In this document: one piece after another, positions 8,193-16,831 of the stretch
Position numbering within the stretch: the stretch's first letter is position 1
How the letters are laid out: each line of letters starts with the position of its first letter
Assembly (NCBI GenBank): GCA_036510735.1
Contig: DATCDK010000129.1
Coordinates: forward strand, 1 to 33,147
Origin: PALSA-607 sp036510735
GTDB lineage: Bacteria > Actinomycetota > Actinomycetes > Acidothermales > Acidothermaceae
Direction of reading: 5' to 3'
Length of the DNA: 33,147 nt
Translations under genes and position numbers: made by a program
The notes under the pieces: model-generated
The model's database searches: none
The model's input: the letters and a program-made list of their open reading frames with translations, nothing else
Told to the model about the DNA's origin: nothing

Positions 8193-9359
8193 ATGGCGAT
8201 GGGCCGGACGTCGAGGGGTGCCGCATTAGTGACGGCAGCCGTTCTTGCCGGCGGAGCGTTTGCCGCAACGCTTCTCGGTGCGCTGGCGTCACCCGGCTAC
8301 GCGGTCACGAGCGACTCGACACTGCTGTTCAAGTTCGCCGATACACAGATCGACGAGTCGAGCGGTCTTGGTACCAGCTCGTATGGCGACGGCATCGTCT
8401 ACACCCACAACGACAGCGGTGACACGGCGCGCTTTTTCGCAGTGAACTCCAGCGGTGCGACCGTGGCGATCTACACCCTGAAGGGCGCGACGGCCCACGA
8501 CTGGGAAGACATGGACACCGGCACCGATGCGAGCGGCAAGCCGGTGCTCTACTTCGGCGACATCGGCGACAACTCCGCGAAGCGCACCGAGATCGATGTG
8601 TATCAGGTGCCAGAGCCACGCGGACCCAGCGCGAACGTGCCGTGGATTCGGTACCGATTCGCCTACCCCGACGGTCCGCACAATGCCGAGACCTTGATGG
8701 TCGACCCGCACACGCATCGGATCTTCATCGCCAGCAAGGCAGCGATTGGCGACGGCCTCCTGTACGAGGCGCCTGCGGTCCTGAGCACGACCGCGATGAA
8801 CGAGCTAGCGATCGTTGTGCCGCAACGAACGGTGCCGATGTTGACGACGTCGGGCGACATCTCACCCGACGGCAAGCTCATGGTTTTGCTTACCTACTTC
8901 GCGGCGTACTGGTCGGCAGGCGTCAACGGAGAACTGCACGAGTTTCCGGTCACCGAACAGCGTCAAGACGAAGCGATTGCGTTCACGCGCGACGGAAAGT
9001 CTGTCCTTGTCGGTAGTGAGGGCGTGCATAGTGCCGTGTACCGGATTGCGTTGCCCGCAGAGGCGATCGCGGCTGATGCCGCGTTGGCGACACCGACAAC
9101 TTCGTTGCCCACGTCATCGGTTTCGTTTGAATCGCCCGCGGCCGCGCCGGCGTCGTCGGCGTTAGTCACCTCCATCCCTGCTCCTTCAGAAGCTGCGTCG
9201 TCAGGTGGGCGGCAGCTCCAGGTAGGCACGACGTTGACCTCCGTCAATGAGGGACGGGGCTGGCTGCTTTGGATCGCGGTCCCCTCCGTGATTCTCGCCG
9301 TGGGTTTTTGGCTCCTGCTCGCCGTGCGATTCCGCTGGTGGCCGTGGCGTCGAGGCTGA
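8193..9359 (+). CDS. Secreted, C-terminally membrane-anchored protein of unknown function
   Basis: A 388-aa protein with an N-terminal signal peptide (about residues 5-37, Ala-X-Ala-like end at ASPGYA), a large outside domain rich in short beta-type segments and Gly/Asp turns (HNDSGD, YFGDIGDNSAKR, ISPDGK), suggestive of a beta-propeller, a Ser/Ala/Thr/Pro-rich stalk (about 295-345), one membrane helix (about 357-381) and a basic tail, RFRWWPWRRG. The frame is open to 8136; ATG 8193 was chosen because the signal peptide starts there, though ATG 8199 is also possible. It is divergent from the sigma-factor pair and may belong to the same regulon. I do not recognise a named family. Confidence 0.78.
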   Translation: MAMGRTSRGAALVTAAVLAGGAFAATLLGALASPGYAVTSDSTLLFKFADTQIDESSGLGTSSYGDGIVYTHNDSGDTARFFAVNSSGATVAIYTLKGATAHDWEDMDTGTDASGKPVLYFGDIGDNSAKRTEIDVYQVPEPRGPSANVPWIRYRFAYPDGPHNAETLMVDPHTHRIFIASKAAIGDGLLYEAPAVLSTTAMNELAIVVPQRTVPMLTTSGDISPDGKLMVLLTYFAAYWSAGVNGELHEFPVTEQRQDEAIAFTRDGKSVLVGSEGVHSAVYRIALPAEAIAADAALATPTTSLPTSSVSFESPAAAPASSALVTSIPAPSEAASSGGRQLQVGTTLTSVNEGRGWLLWIAVPSVILAVGFWLLLAVRFRWWPWRRG

Positions 9360-9364
9360 CGGGC

Positions 9365-10651
9365 TCAGACTGGGACGTCGCCGATCGCGATAGGTAGCGG
9401 TGGCGCGACGGCAGCACTGACAGTACGAGGCGGACGACGCGTGGTTGCGACGCCTGCAGCAGCGAGCAAAACGAACACCGGAACGACGGTCATCGCGGTG
9501 TGTGATCCGACGTGGTCGGCGAGCGCACCGAGTCCGAACGGCGCGGCGCCGACGGCGAACCCGCCGCCCAGTGCCGCGTAGGCGGTGGCCAGATCGGGGC
9601 GACCGTCGGAGAACAGCACCGCCCTGGTGATGGCGAGCGGGAACTGCAGCGAAATGCCGAGGCCGGCGATGAACAGTCCCGTGAATGCGACGACCGGGTT
9701 CGTCGATATCCAGAAGACGCCGAACCCGACGATGTTCACGCCGAAGGCGAACAGCAGCAGTGTGTCGGCGCTGTAGCGCAAAGCCAGCCGAGCCGACGAG
9801 AGCCGGCCGATCGTCATGCCGGTCACGATCGCAGTAACGCCTGTTGCCGCCGCGCCTTTGGAGAGTCCGTCGTGGTGGTTGAGGACGTCGGAACTCCAGA
9901 TCGTCATCGAGAACTCGATCGCGTTCGTCATGACGAGCACGAAACAGGCGCGCCAATACTCGCGTGACAGTCGGGCGCCGTGCGGGTGCGGCTGTACGGG
10001 CGCAGCAGGAATCTCGTCGGGATGCACGCGCCGCGCGAAGATCACGGCGACAGCGGCCGCGAATACCACGGTCACAAGCACGCCGGCGCGCCAGCCGATC
10101 CCGACCCACACCGCGCCACCGACAAGCAGCGGCGCCAGAATGCCGCAGGCCGACCCGAGCCCGTTTGCTTGGGTCACGGCGGCGCCTCCAGCGGCGCCCG
10201 GGTGATGCGCCGTCAGGATCGGTACGGCGATATTGATCGTCAGCGTTCCACCGAAACCGGCGACCAGAGCTCCCGCGATCGTGACGGGGACGATCGTGCA
10301 CGAGACGAAGATGATCGCCCCCAGCGAGAGGAGGCCGAGCGCCACCCAGATCATCCGCGCCCGGCCGAAGCGTCTGATCAGTCTCGGGGCGATTACGGCC
10401 GTCAGCATCGCGCCGACAGCGAGGCCCGTTCCGTGCAATCCAGAGATCGCCCGGCTGGTGTGCTCGTCGTCGCGCAGCAACGTGACCGACGGCGCGAACG
10501 CGTACAGGAAGTATCCGTAGATCGCCAACTGGAGGTAGGTCATCCAGGTCAGGCGATCACGTACCAGCCCCCCGGACGCCGAGGTGCCGGCGTCCGGGTT
10601 CGTCGAGGTGTTGTTCGTCAGGAGAGTTTCGACACGACGTAGTCGATGCAC
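9365..10651 (-). CDS. MFS transporter
   Basis: A 428-aa protein with about 12 membrane helices, a charged loop between helices 2 and 3 (RLIRRFGRARM, the MFS motif A region) and a hydrophilic central loop (RRVHPDEIPAAPVQ). The start is uncertain: GTG at 10649-10651 lies inside the end of serC (34-base overlap), and the next in-frame ATG at 10543 would cut into helix 1, so the upstream GTG is preferred. No good ribosome site is seen, and coupling to serC translation is likely. It converges on the 388-aa protein gene with five bases between stops. A perfect 10-bp inverted repeat lies in its 5' coding part (10572-10597). Substrate unknown. Confidence 0.85.
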   Translation of the reverse strand: MHRLRRVETLLTNNTSTNPDAGTSASGGLVRDRLTWMTYLQLAIYGYFLYAFAPSVTLLRDDEHTSRAISGLHGTGLAVGAMLTAVIAPRLIRRFGRARMIWVALGLLSLGAIIFVSCTIVPVTIAGALVAGFGGTLTINIAVPILTAHHPGAAGGAAVTQANGLGSACGILAPLLVGGAVWVGIGWRAGVLVTVVFAAAVAVIFARRVHPDEIPAAPVQPHPHGARLSREYWRACFVLVMTNAIEFSMTIWSSDVLNHHDGLSKGAAATGVTAIVTGMTIGRLSSARLALRYSADTLLLFAFGVNIVGFGVFWISTNPVVAFTGLFIAGLGISLQFPLAITRAVLFSDGRPDLATAYAALGGGFAVGAAPFGLGALADHVGSHTAMTVVPVFVLLAAAGVATTRRPPRTVSAAVAPPLPIAIGDVPV

Positions 10652-11751
10652 GTCGTCAACGCCTCGACATCGGCCGGGTCGATCGCCGGGAACATCGCGA
10701 TCCGCAACTGGTTGCGGCCCAGCTTGCGATACGGCTCGGTATCGACGATTCCGTTAGCCCGCAGGATTTTCGCGACTTGTTCGGCGTCGATGGCTTCGTC
10801 GAAGTCAATGGTGCCGATCACGTTCGAGCGCATGTCGGGATCGGTGACAAACGGCGTTGTGTAGGTGGTCTTCTCCGCCCACGTGTAGAGCCGCTGCGCG
10901 GAATCAGCCGTGCGCGACGTCGTGAACTTCAGGCCACCCTGCGAGTTCATCCACTCGAGTTGGTCGGCGAGCAACCACAGCGTCACCAGCGCGGGAGTGT
11001 TGTACGTCTGGTCGAGCCGGCTGTTCTCGATAGCCGTCGAAAGGTCGTAGGAGGTCGGAACCCAGCGGCCGGACGCCTTGATCTCCTCGACGCGGGCGAG
11101 AGCTGCCGGGCTGAAGACCGCGAGCCACAGGCCGCCATCGGAGGCGAAGCATTTCTGTGGTGAGAAGTAGTAGACGTCGGACTGCGTGATGTCGACGTCC
11201 AGCCCGCCAGCAGCTGAGGTGGCGTCGACCAACACCAGCGAATCGGCGTCCGCTCCTTCGACCCGCTTGATCGGCATCATAACGCCGGTCGACGTCTCGT
11301 TGTGGGTGAGTGCGTACGCGTCGATGCCGGCTTCAGCCTTGGGGAGCGGGTGCGTGCCGGGCTCGGATTTGATGACCGTGGGGTCGCCGAGGAACGGTGC
11401 CGCCTTGGCGGCGCTGGCGAACTTGCTGGAGAACTCGCCGAAGTTCAGGTGCTGCGAGCGCTCCTTGATCAGGCCGAACGTCGCGATGTCCCAAAACGCG
11501 GTCGCACCGCCATTGCCGAGCACAATCTCGTAGCCGTCGGGCAGTTCGAAGAGGTCGGTGAGGCCGGCCCGGATCTGGCCGACGACGCCTCTCACGCCCG
11601 GACGCCGGTGTGAGGTGCCGAGGTAGCTCGCACCGACCGCCGCGAGCGCAGTCACCGATTCGGGGCGGATCTTGGAAGGGCCGGCACCGAACCGGCCATC
11701 GCTGGGTTTGAGGTCGGCCGGAATCTGAATGTTCTCGGTCGCGTCGGTCAC
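10618..11751 (-). CDS. serC: Phosphoserine aminotransferase
   Basis: A 377-aa PLP enzyme that converts 3-phosphohydroxypyruvate and glutamate to phosphoserine and 2-oxoglutarate in serine synthesis. It is the actinobacterial/archaeal type with the opening FGAGPSKIRPE. The PLP lysine is Lys200 in YYFSPQKCFASDGGLW, the cofactor Asp lies in LVLVDATSAAGG, and the substrate-contact SHRRPGVRG is present. The frame is open to 11775, but GTG at 11749-11751 has AAGGGAG six bases upstream and starts the conserved VTDATENIQIPADLKP segment, so it was chosen. citA lies upstream on the same strand after 93 bases. Confidence 0.95.
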   Translation of the reverse strand: MTDATENIQIPADLKPSDGRFGAGPSKIRPESVTALAAVGASYLGTSHRRPGVRGVVGQIRAGLTDLFELPDGYEIVLGNGGATAFWDIATFGLIKERSQHLNFGEFSSKFASAAKAAPFLGDPTVIKSEPGTHPLPKAEAGIDAYALTHNETSTGVMMPIKRVEGADADSLVLVDATSAAGGLDVDITQSDVYYFSPQKCFASDGGLWLAVFSPAALARVEEIKASGRWVPTSYDLSTAIENSRLDQTYNTPALVTLWLLADQLEWMNSQGGLKFTTSRTADSAQRLYTWAEKTTYTTPFVTDPDMRSNVIGTIDFDEAIDAEQVAKILRANGIVDTEPYRKLGRNQLRIAMFPAIDPADVEALTTCIDYVVSKLS

Positions 11752-11844
11752 GGGAAGGCTCCCTTGAAGCTGCACGGGTGGGTTCGGCGACGCTGCCGGT
11801 GCTCATTGTCGCAGGTCCGCGCCGCTGCCTGGCGGCCCCATTCC

Positions 11845-12948
11845 TCAGATGTGGCTGTGGGCTACATCCCAGCCGGGGACGGACGACGCGGGCCGGGTGC
11901 CGGGGCCGATGTAGCGAGCCGATGGCCGGATGAGGCGACCGGTGCGCTTCTCTTCGAGCACATGCGCGCTCCAGCCCGCCACCCGGGCGCAGGTGAACAT
12001 CGCCGCGAACATGTGCGCAGGAACCGCAGCCAGGTCGAGGATCAGTGCCGCCCAGAACTCGACGTTCGTTTCGATCGGTCGATCCGGACGACGGGTGCGC
12101 AGCTCGGTGAGCGCCGCCTGCTCCAGCGCGGCCGCTGCCTCGAAACGCGGCGAGCCCAATTCCTGCGCTACCCGACGCAGCACGCGGGCGCGCGGGTCTT
12201 CGGCGCGGTAGACCCGGTGCCCGAATCCCATCAGCCGTTCGTGCCGATCGAGCAGGCTCTTCACGTAACCCTCGGCGTCGCCGGTCTTCTCGACTTCCTC
12301 GACCATATGCAGCACCCGCGTCGGCGCACCGCCGTGCAGCGGGCCGGACATCGCCCCGATTGCTGCCGAGAGTGCGGCCGCGACGTCGGCGCCGGTCGAC
12401 GCCACAACGCGCGCGGTAAACGTCGATGCATTGAGCCCGTGCTCGGCGGCCGACACCCAGTAGGCGTCGAGCGCCTTCGCCTGGAGCGGGTCGACTTCGC
12501 CGCGCCATTGCAGCAGGAACTGCTCGACCGCGGTGGCGCCCTTCTCGACCTCGCTGTGCGGCACCGGCGTCTCGTCGCCGCGCGCGGACTGCGCGACGTA
12601 GGACAGCGCGGTCACGGACGTCTGGGCCAGTTCGTCGCGAACCTGCGTGTCGTCGAGGTCGAGGATCGGCTTGAAACCGAGCTGCGGGGCCAGGGTCGCG
12701 ATGCCCGCCTGGACGTCGACCCGAACGTCACCGGAGTGCACTGGCAGTACCAGCGTGTTAAACGGCGGCAGCCCAGGCGTGAACGAGTTGTCGACCAGCA
12801 GGCCCCACACGTCGCCGAAGGAGGTCTGGCCGACCAGTTGCTCGATGTCGACGCCGCGGTAGCGCAGCGATCCGCCGTCCTTGTCGGGCTCAGCGATCTC
12901 GGTCTCGAACGCGATGACCCCTTCGAGCCCTGGAACGAAGTCGGACAT
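11845..12948 (-). CDS. citA: Citrate synthase 2 (CitA type)
   Basis: A 367-aa member of the citrate synthase family, shorter than the main GltA. It would condense acetyl-CoA with oxaloacetate (or, in related enzymes, propionyl-CoA). Family blocks include AEHGLNASTF (His170), the catalytic GPLHGGAP (His205) and FGHRVYR (His244). The usual catalytic Asp of the NVDF block is Glu297 here (NVEFWA). ATG 12946-12948 has GAGGAG eight bases before it; a GTG nine bases upstream would overlap that site, so ATG was chosen. It is divergent from pdxH. The serC-citA-pdxH neighbourhood resembles that in other actinobacteria. Citrate versus methylcitrate specificity cannot be told from sequence alone. Confidence 0.92.
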   Translation of the reverse strand: MSDFVPGLEGVIAFETEIAEPDKDGGSLRYRGVDIEQLVGQTSFGDVWGLLVDNSFTPGLPPFNTLVLPVHSGDVRVDVQAGIATLAPQLGFKPILDLDDTQVRDELAQTSVTALSYVAQSARGDETPVPHSEVEKGATAVEQFLLQWRGEVDPLQAKALDAYWVSAAEHGLNASTFTARVVASTGADVAAALSAAIGAMSGPLHGGAPTRVLHMVEEVEKTGDAEGYVKSLLDRHERLMGFGHRVYRAEDPRARVLRRVAQELGSPRFEAAAALEQAALTELRTRRPDRPIETNVEFWAALILDLAAVPAHMFAAMFTCARVAGWSAHVLEEKRTGRLIRPSARYIGPGTRPASSVPGWDVAHSHI

Positions 12949-13070
12949 CAGTGGCACTCCTCGGTCTGATCACACGCGGCGGTCTTCACATTGTCCCCGC
13001 TACTGTGCGGGTTGAACGAGCAGGTCCTGCTGAGAATGCCGCGGCCCCTTAAATGCGAGGTGCTTTCTAG
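12949..13070. promoter_or_regulatory. Divergent upstream region of citA and pdxH
   Basis: 122 bases between two divergent starts must hold both promoters. Ribosome sites are visible on both sides (GAGGAG for citA, GAGGTG for pdxH). I could not identify a -35/-10 pair with proper spacing or a clear operator. Confidence 0.4.
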
Positions 13071-13742
13071 ATGGACGCCGACCAGGTGGCTGCTCTGCGC
13101 GCGTACTACGCAGACATCGGCCTCGACGAGGCCGATCTTGCGATCGACCCGATGGACCAGTTCGCGGCGTGGCTTGCCGAGGTGGTCGAACTCGGGATTC
13201 CCGAGCCCAATGCGATGGTGCTGTCGACCGCGAACGCCAACGGGCAGCCGAGCAGTCGTCATGTGCTGCTCAAAGGAGTCAGGCCCGACGGGTTCGTCTT
13301 CTTCACCAACTATGGGTCTCGTAAAGGTCGTGAACTGGCGGCGAATCCGCTGGCCAGCCTGTGCTTTCCCTGGTTTTGTATCGGACGCCAAGTCATCGTG
13401 ACCGGTCTTGTGACCAAGGTCACGAGGCAGGAATCCGAGGACTACTTCGCGTCGCGGCCCCGTGCCTCGCAACTTGGTGCCTGGGCAAGCGCTCACCAAT
13501 CCGACGTCGTTACGGACCGTGCCGCACTCGACGATGCCTACGCGCAGGTCGAGGCCAAGTACGCCGACATCGACCCGATCCCGACCCCGCCGTTCTGGGG
13601 TGGGTTTCTGCTGGCGCCGGCGACCGTGGAGTTCTGGCAGGGCCGCAACGCGCGCCTTCATGATCGGCTGCGCTACGTCCTGATGGACGTGATGGACGGC
13701 GGGGCGTCGGCTCCGTGGTTCGTCGAGCGGTTGTCGCCCTAA
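13071..13742 (+). CDS. pdxH: Pyridoxamine 5'-phosphate oxidase
   Basis: A 223-aa FMN enzyme that oxidises pyridoxine/pyridoxamine 5'-phosphate to PLP. The FMN-binding split-barrel has the family segments SSRHVLLKGV, FVFFTNYGSRKGRELAANP and ARPRASQLGAWAS-like (SRPRASQLGAWAS), and the C-terminal signature WGGFLLAPATVEFWQGRNARLHDRL that contacts phosphate and FMN. Full length, intact. GAGGTG lies eight to nine bases before the ATG. The stop overlaps the udgX stop by four bases on the opposite strand. It supplies the cofactor of nearby SerC. Confidence 0.96.
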   Translation: MDADQVAALRAYYADIGLDEADLAIDPMDQFAAWLAEVVELGIPEPNAMVLSTANANGQPSSRHVLLKGVRPDGFVFFTNYGSRKGRELAANPLASLCFPWFCIGRQVIVTGLVTKVTRQESEDYFASRPRASQLGAWASAHQSDVVTDRAALDDAYAQVEAKYADIDPIPTPPFWGGFLLAPATVEFWQGRNARLHDRLRYVLMDVMDGGASAPWFVERLSP

Positions 13743-14449
13743 GCGTCGCCCGAACCCGCTCGGTCGGCGAGTTCGCCGGCCAGCGCGCGTGCCGCCACCT
13801 CGAGATCGGCGACCAGGCCGGCGTATGCCTCGTCGCGATCGGTGGCCCGAAGTACTGCGGATGGGTGCACGGTCGGTACCAGCAGAATGCTTCGTCGATC
13901 GGCTGCGGCCATGCCCGGCGGCGGCCATGCGATGGCGGTGCCCCGCGACCTGGTCACCCGAAAATCGTTACCCATCAAGGATTTTCCGGCGGTCGCGCCG
14001 AGCGCGACGATGACGTCAGGGTCGATGACCCGGAGTTCGGCGGCCAGCCACGGGCGGCACGCAACGACTTCGCGCTGCTCTGGAGTCTGATGAATGCGGC
14101 GCTTGCCCTCGCCCTCCTGGGTGAACTTGAAATGCTTCACGGCGTTGGTCACGTACGTGTGCTCGCGGTCGATGCCGGCGTCGTTCAGCGCGCGGTTCAG
14201 CAGGATCCCCGCCGGTCCGACGAACGGCAGGCCTCGTCGGTCTTCCTGGTCACCAGGTTGTTCGCCGACGAACACCAGCCGTGCGGTCGTCGGGCCTGCG
14301 CCAAAGACGGCCTGCGTCGTGCCGGCGTGCAGTGGGCAGCCGCGACACTTCTGCACGGCGGCGCGCAGGTGGTCGAGATCGGCGTCCGCCGGCACGTACG
14401 CCTTAGCTCCCGGATACTCCTCGTCGGCCACTCGCCCCTCCCGAAGCAT
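13739..14449 (-). CDS. udgX: UdgX-type uracil-DNA glycosylase (covalent uracil-DNA binding)
   Basis: A 236-aa protein of the family-4-like Fe-S uracil-DNA glycosylases. Cys35 and Cys38 (CRGCPL) and Cys131 (ACRPWL) are cluster ligands; the place of the other usual family-4 cysteine has His106 (NAVKHFKF). Motif A is GEQPGDQED (residues 62-70), and VHPSAVLR the DNA-contact motif. The loop KRRIH at 116-120, absent from ordinary family 4, is the mark of UdgX, whose loop histidine in the Mycobacterium smegmatis protein joins covalently to the uracil-site sugar. GGGAG stands before ATG 14449; GTG 14431 also has a ribosome site. Convergent with pdxH, with a 4-base overlap. Confidence 0.92.
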   Translation of the reverse strand: MLREGRVADEEYPGAKAYVPADADLDHLRAAVQKCRGCPLHAGTTQAVFGAGPTTARLVFVGEQPGDQEDRRGLPFVGPAGILLNRALNDAGIDREHTYVTNAVKHFKFTQEGEGKRRIHQTPEQREVVACRPWLAAELRVIDPDVIVALGATAGKSLMGNDFRVTRSRGTAIAWPPPGMAAADRRSILLVPTVHPSAVLRATDRDEAYAGLVADLEVAARALAGELADRAGSGDA

Positions 14450-14577
14450 CAGTCTCCCGCAGCGTCTGTCGTGAAGGTTCCTTTACCCAGGAGGTTTCCC
14501 TGCTATTGCAGGCAGGGTAAGACCAAGACCGACCCGCCGTACGAGGCGGCCACTTCAGGAGTTCGAGGAGTGCGACC

Positions 14578-14814
14578 ATGAGTTCAACCCTTGACCCGAA
14601 CGTGCCCCTGCCGCCGGTTGACGAAGACTCCGACTTGGTCGGCGAGAACAACAAGCTCGGCATTCCCGACGACGACGGCCCCAATAGCGCAGAGGCGCCG
14701 GGTGTGACTTTGCCGATCGCCGGAGCCGGGGCCTACCCGCTGCCTGGCGTGCGATTTGCCGACGAGCTCGAAGGTGCCGTCGGCGAGGACGACGACAAGA
14801 AGAAGAAGAAGTAG
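14578..14814 (+). CDS. Small acidic disordered protein with Lys-rich end
   Basis: A 78-aa protein with no recognisable fold: Pro/Asp/Gly-rich, strongly acidic, with an EDDD run followed by five lysines at the very end. GAGGAG seven bases before the ATG and a 128-base upstream region support a real gene. The upstream region contains a short CCTGC-N4-GCAGG dyad. The opposite charge blocks at the end (DDD then KKKKK) suggest a binding or self-masking tail, but no function can be named. Transcribed toward the leftward phosphatase gene, convergent with it. Confidence 0.65.
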   Translation: MSSTLDPNVPLPPVDEDSDLVGENNKLGIPDDDGPNSAEAPGVTLPIAGAGAYPLPGVRFADELEGAVGEDDDKKKKK

Positions 14815-14874
14815 CGGCAGGCTGTGCGTTTGCCGCCCTCAGCAGTAAACGCACGCGCTCTGCCCCGTGAACCG

Positions 14875-15516
14875 TCAGCTCGGCAGCAGGTTCCAATGCC
14901 GCACCACATGCGCACCATGCTCGAAGCCGAGCACCGACACGCTTCCCGTGTCGAGCGCAAGCATCGCCCCGCCCGTAGGCGCTAGCGACAGCCAGCGGGC
15001 GGCGAGTACGCGCAGGAAATGGCCGTGCGAGACCAGCGCGACGTCGCCGCGCCCGAGCATCGGCAGTACGCGCGCGATCACTCGATCGGCTCGCCCCCCG
15101 ACGTCCGCCGCAGTCTCGCCGGGCCGTCCGTCACCATGGGCAGGCACGCCGTCGCGCCACAGCGACCAGCCCGGCAGGATCGCTCTGATCTGCGCCGTCG
15201 TCAGGCCTTCGTAGCCGCCGTAGTCCCACTCGACGAGGTTGGCGTCGGTCTCGATGTGCGACAGTCCGGCGAGTTGCGCGGTTTCCTGCGCGCGAACTAA
15301 CGGACTAGCAAGCACGAGGGCGAAGGTGCGGTCGGCGATGAGACTGGCGACTCGTGCGGCCTGCTGCTCACCGAGCGGACTGAGCGGGACGTCGGTGCGA
15401 CCGGTGTGCTTGCCACTTGCGCTCCATTCGGTGGCACCGTGCCGGAGCAGCACGAGCTCGCCGGGAGGCTGCTCAGTGTCGACGGAGTCAACAGTGTCGA
15501 CGGTGTCGGTGGTCAC
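14875..15516 (-). CDS. Histidine phosphatase family protein (phosphoglycerate mutase-like)
   Basis: A 213-aa protein of the branch-1 histidine phosphatases. The phospho-histidine motif is LLRHGATEW (RHG at 25-27), with SPLVRAQETA, VEWDYGGYEG (acid/base region) and the second histidine in LVSHGHFLR (164). The N-terminal 15 residues are Thr/Val/Asp repeats (VDTVDSVDT). GTG at 15514-15516 overlaps the stop of the upstream membrane protein in GTGA, so the two are translationally coupled. It may be a sugar-phosphate or acid phosphatase; true glycolytic mutases are longer in the middle. Substrate unknown. Confidence 0.88.
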   Translation of the reverse strand: MTTDTVDTVDSVDTEQPPGELVLLRHGATEWSASGKHTGRTDVPLSPLGEQQAARVASLIADRTFALVLASPLVRAQETAQLAGLSHIETDANLVEWDYGGYEGLTTAQIRAILPGWSLWRDGVPAHGDGRPGETAADVGGRADRVIARVLPMLGRGDVALVSHGHFLRVLAARWLSLAPTGGAMLALDTGSVSVLGFEHGAHVVRHWNLLPS

Positions 15517-16814
15517 GGCGCCACGTTACTGGCGCGTCGCATGCTGCTCGCGCCGGCCACGATTCCGGTCGCGATGCCGAGTGCGGGGAAGTGCCACACG
15601 AAGTCGACGAGTCCGGCTGCACCGACGCTGACGAGCACCGGTACTGCCAGCGACCCGCGGCCAGCGGCAAGCGCGCGGATCACAACCACCGCGCAGAACA
15701 CGAGCACCACCGTGCCGACCACACCAACCGAAATCAGGATCTCGACGGGCTCATTGTGGGTGAAGTACGCGATGCCCGCCTGACCGGTCAACGTGTGCGC
15801 GCCGAAGCTCGGGTCAGGTCCCGCCCCGAAGAGTGGATGCTTCGCGAAGACGGTCACCGCACCGCGCAGGATGTGACCGCGTTCGGTCCAACTCGCATCG
15901 AAACCCGAGACTGCATGGTGCTGCGTTACCAGTAGCCAGCCGACAATGCACACCGCAGGGACGGCGACAAAGCGCACGACGCGATGCACCACGCCGTCCG
16001 GTATCAGGGCAAGACCCGCCGCAACGACGACCGCCGCGACGACAAGAAGATGGCTCGCATGCGCGCGCTGACCCAACAACAGCAACGGCGCGCCGATCAC
16101 CGCGGCAATGACGGCGGTGCCGAGTTCTCGCCGCACGCTGCGAAAACACAACGCAACCGCGAGCCCGACGACGGCACCACGACTGTCGGTCGAGACGATG
16201 CCGAGGACAGTGACCGCGCGCAGGAAGTTGAGAACGCGGCGCACTTGCGAGTTCGCCTCGATGCCCGTACCCGCGATCAGCGAGATCACGAGGAACAGAC
16301 CAACTGCGCTCGGGTAGGTGAACGGTCCAGCGAAGCGAAGCGAACGCTGGTCCTGCAACGTCCACAACGTCGAGCGGACGCCAACGAGTACAAGTCCGGC
16401 GATCGCCAACGCGTCGCCCATGACAGCAGTGCCGATCAAGGCCGCTCGTCGCGCGGCCGGGGCGAGACTGCGTGCACAGCCGTATCCGGTTGCCAGACAC
16501 AACCACGCAGCCGGCAGTCGCCACGAGTCGACGCTGTGGTGCGAGAGTTCGGCGTCGCCTATCCACCACGCAGTGGCGAGCAGCCCGGCGGCGACTGCTG
16601 CGAGATGGTCGCGAGCCCAGTCGCGGACCTGCGGTACCGACAAGGCAAGGGCGAGGGTGAGTGCCGGCGAGACGACGATGTCGGGACGAAAGAACGCGCC
16701 CTTGCGGATGATCGCCACGAGCAGCAGCGTCAGCACCGGTGCCGCCAACGCGACTGCGTCGAGGTTGACGCGGCTCGGGCTGGCGTCCTGTGTGATCGCC
16801 GTGCTGGTTGCCAC
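15513..16814 (-). CDS. O-antigen ligase/polymerase-like membrane protein (Wzy_C type)
   Basis: A 433-aa polytopic membrane protein with about 10-12 helices. A long outside loop near the end (HAVSGFDASWTERGHI then KHPLFGAGPDPSFG and YFTHNEPVEIL) carries the ERGxxW/GxGxxxF and HN-type pattern seen in O-antigen ligase/polymerase proteins. SRGAVVGLAVAL matches the RG(A) block of the same family. It probably handles lipid-linked glycans at the membrane. The frame is open to 16940, but upstream sequence is antisense-like and overlaps the YbjQ gene, so GTG at 16812-16814, 17 bases after that gene's stop, was chosen; no good ribosome site is seen. Coupled downstream to a histidine phosphatase. Confidence 0.8.
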   Translation of the reverse strand: MATSTAITQDASPSRVNLDAVALAAPVLTLLLVAIIRKGAFFRPDIVVSPALTLALALSVPQVRDWARDHLAAVAAGLLATAWWIGDAELSHHSVDSWRLPAAWLCLATGYGCARSLAPAARRAALIGTAVMGDALAIAGLVLVGVRSTLWTLQDQRSLRFAGPFTYPSAVGLFLVISLIAGTGIEANSQVRRVLNFLRAVTVLGIVSTDSRGAVVGLAVALCFRSVRRELGTAVIAAVIGAPLLLLGQRAHASHLLVVAAVVVAAGLALIPDGVVHRVVRFVAVPAVCIVGWLLVTQHHAVSGFDASWTERGHILRGAVTVFAKHPLFGAGPDPSFGAHTLTGQAGIAYFTHNEPVEILISVGVVGTVVLVFCAVVVIRALAAGRGSLAVPVLVSVGAAGLVDFVWHFPALGIATGIVAGASSMRRASNVAP

Positions 16815-16831
16815 CGCTAGTCGTCGAGGCG

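Noticed and set aside
11333..12508. Leftward 391-codon frame across serC and citA
   Set aside because: Arg/Ala/Gly-rich out-of-frame shadow; the real serC and citA frames with catalytic motifs occupy the region.
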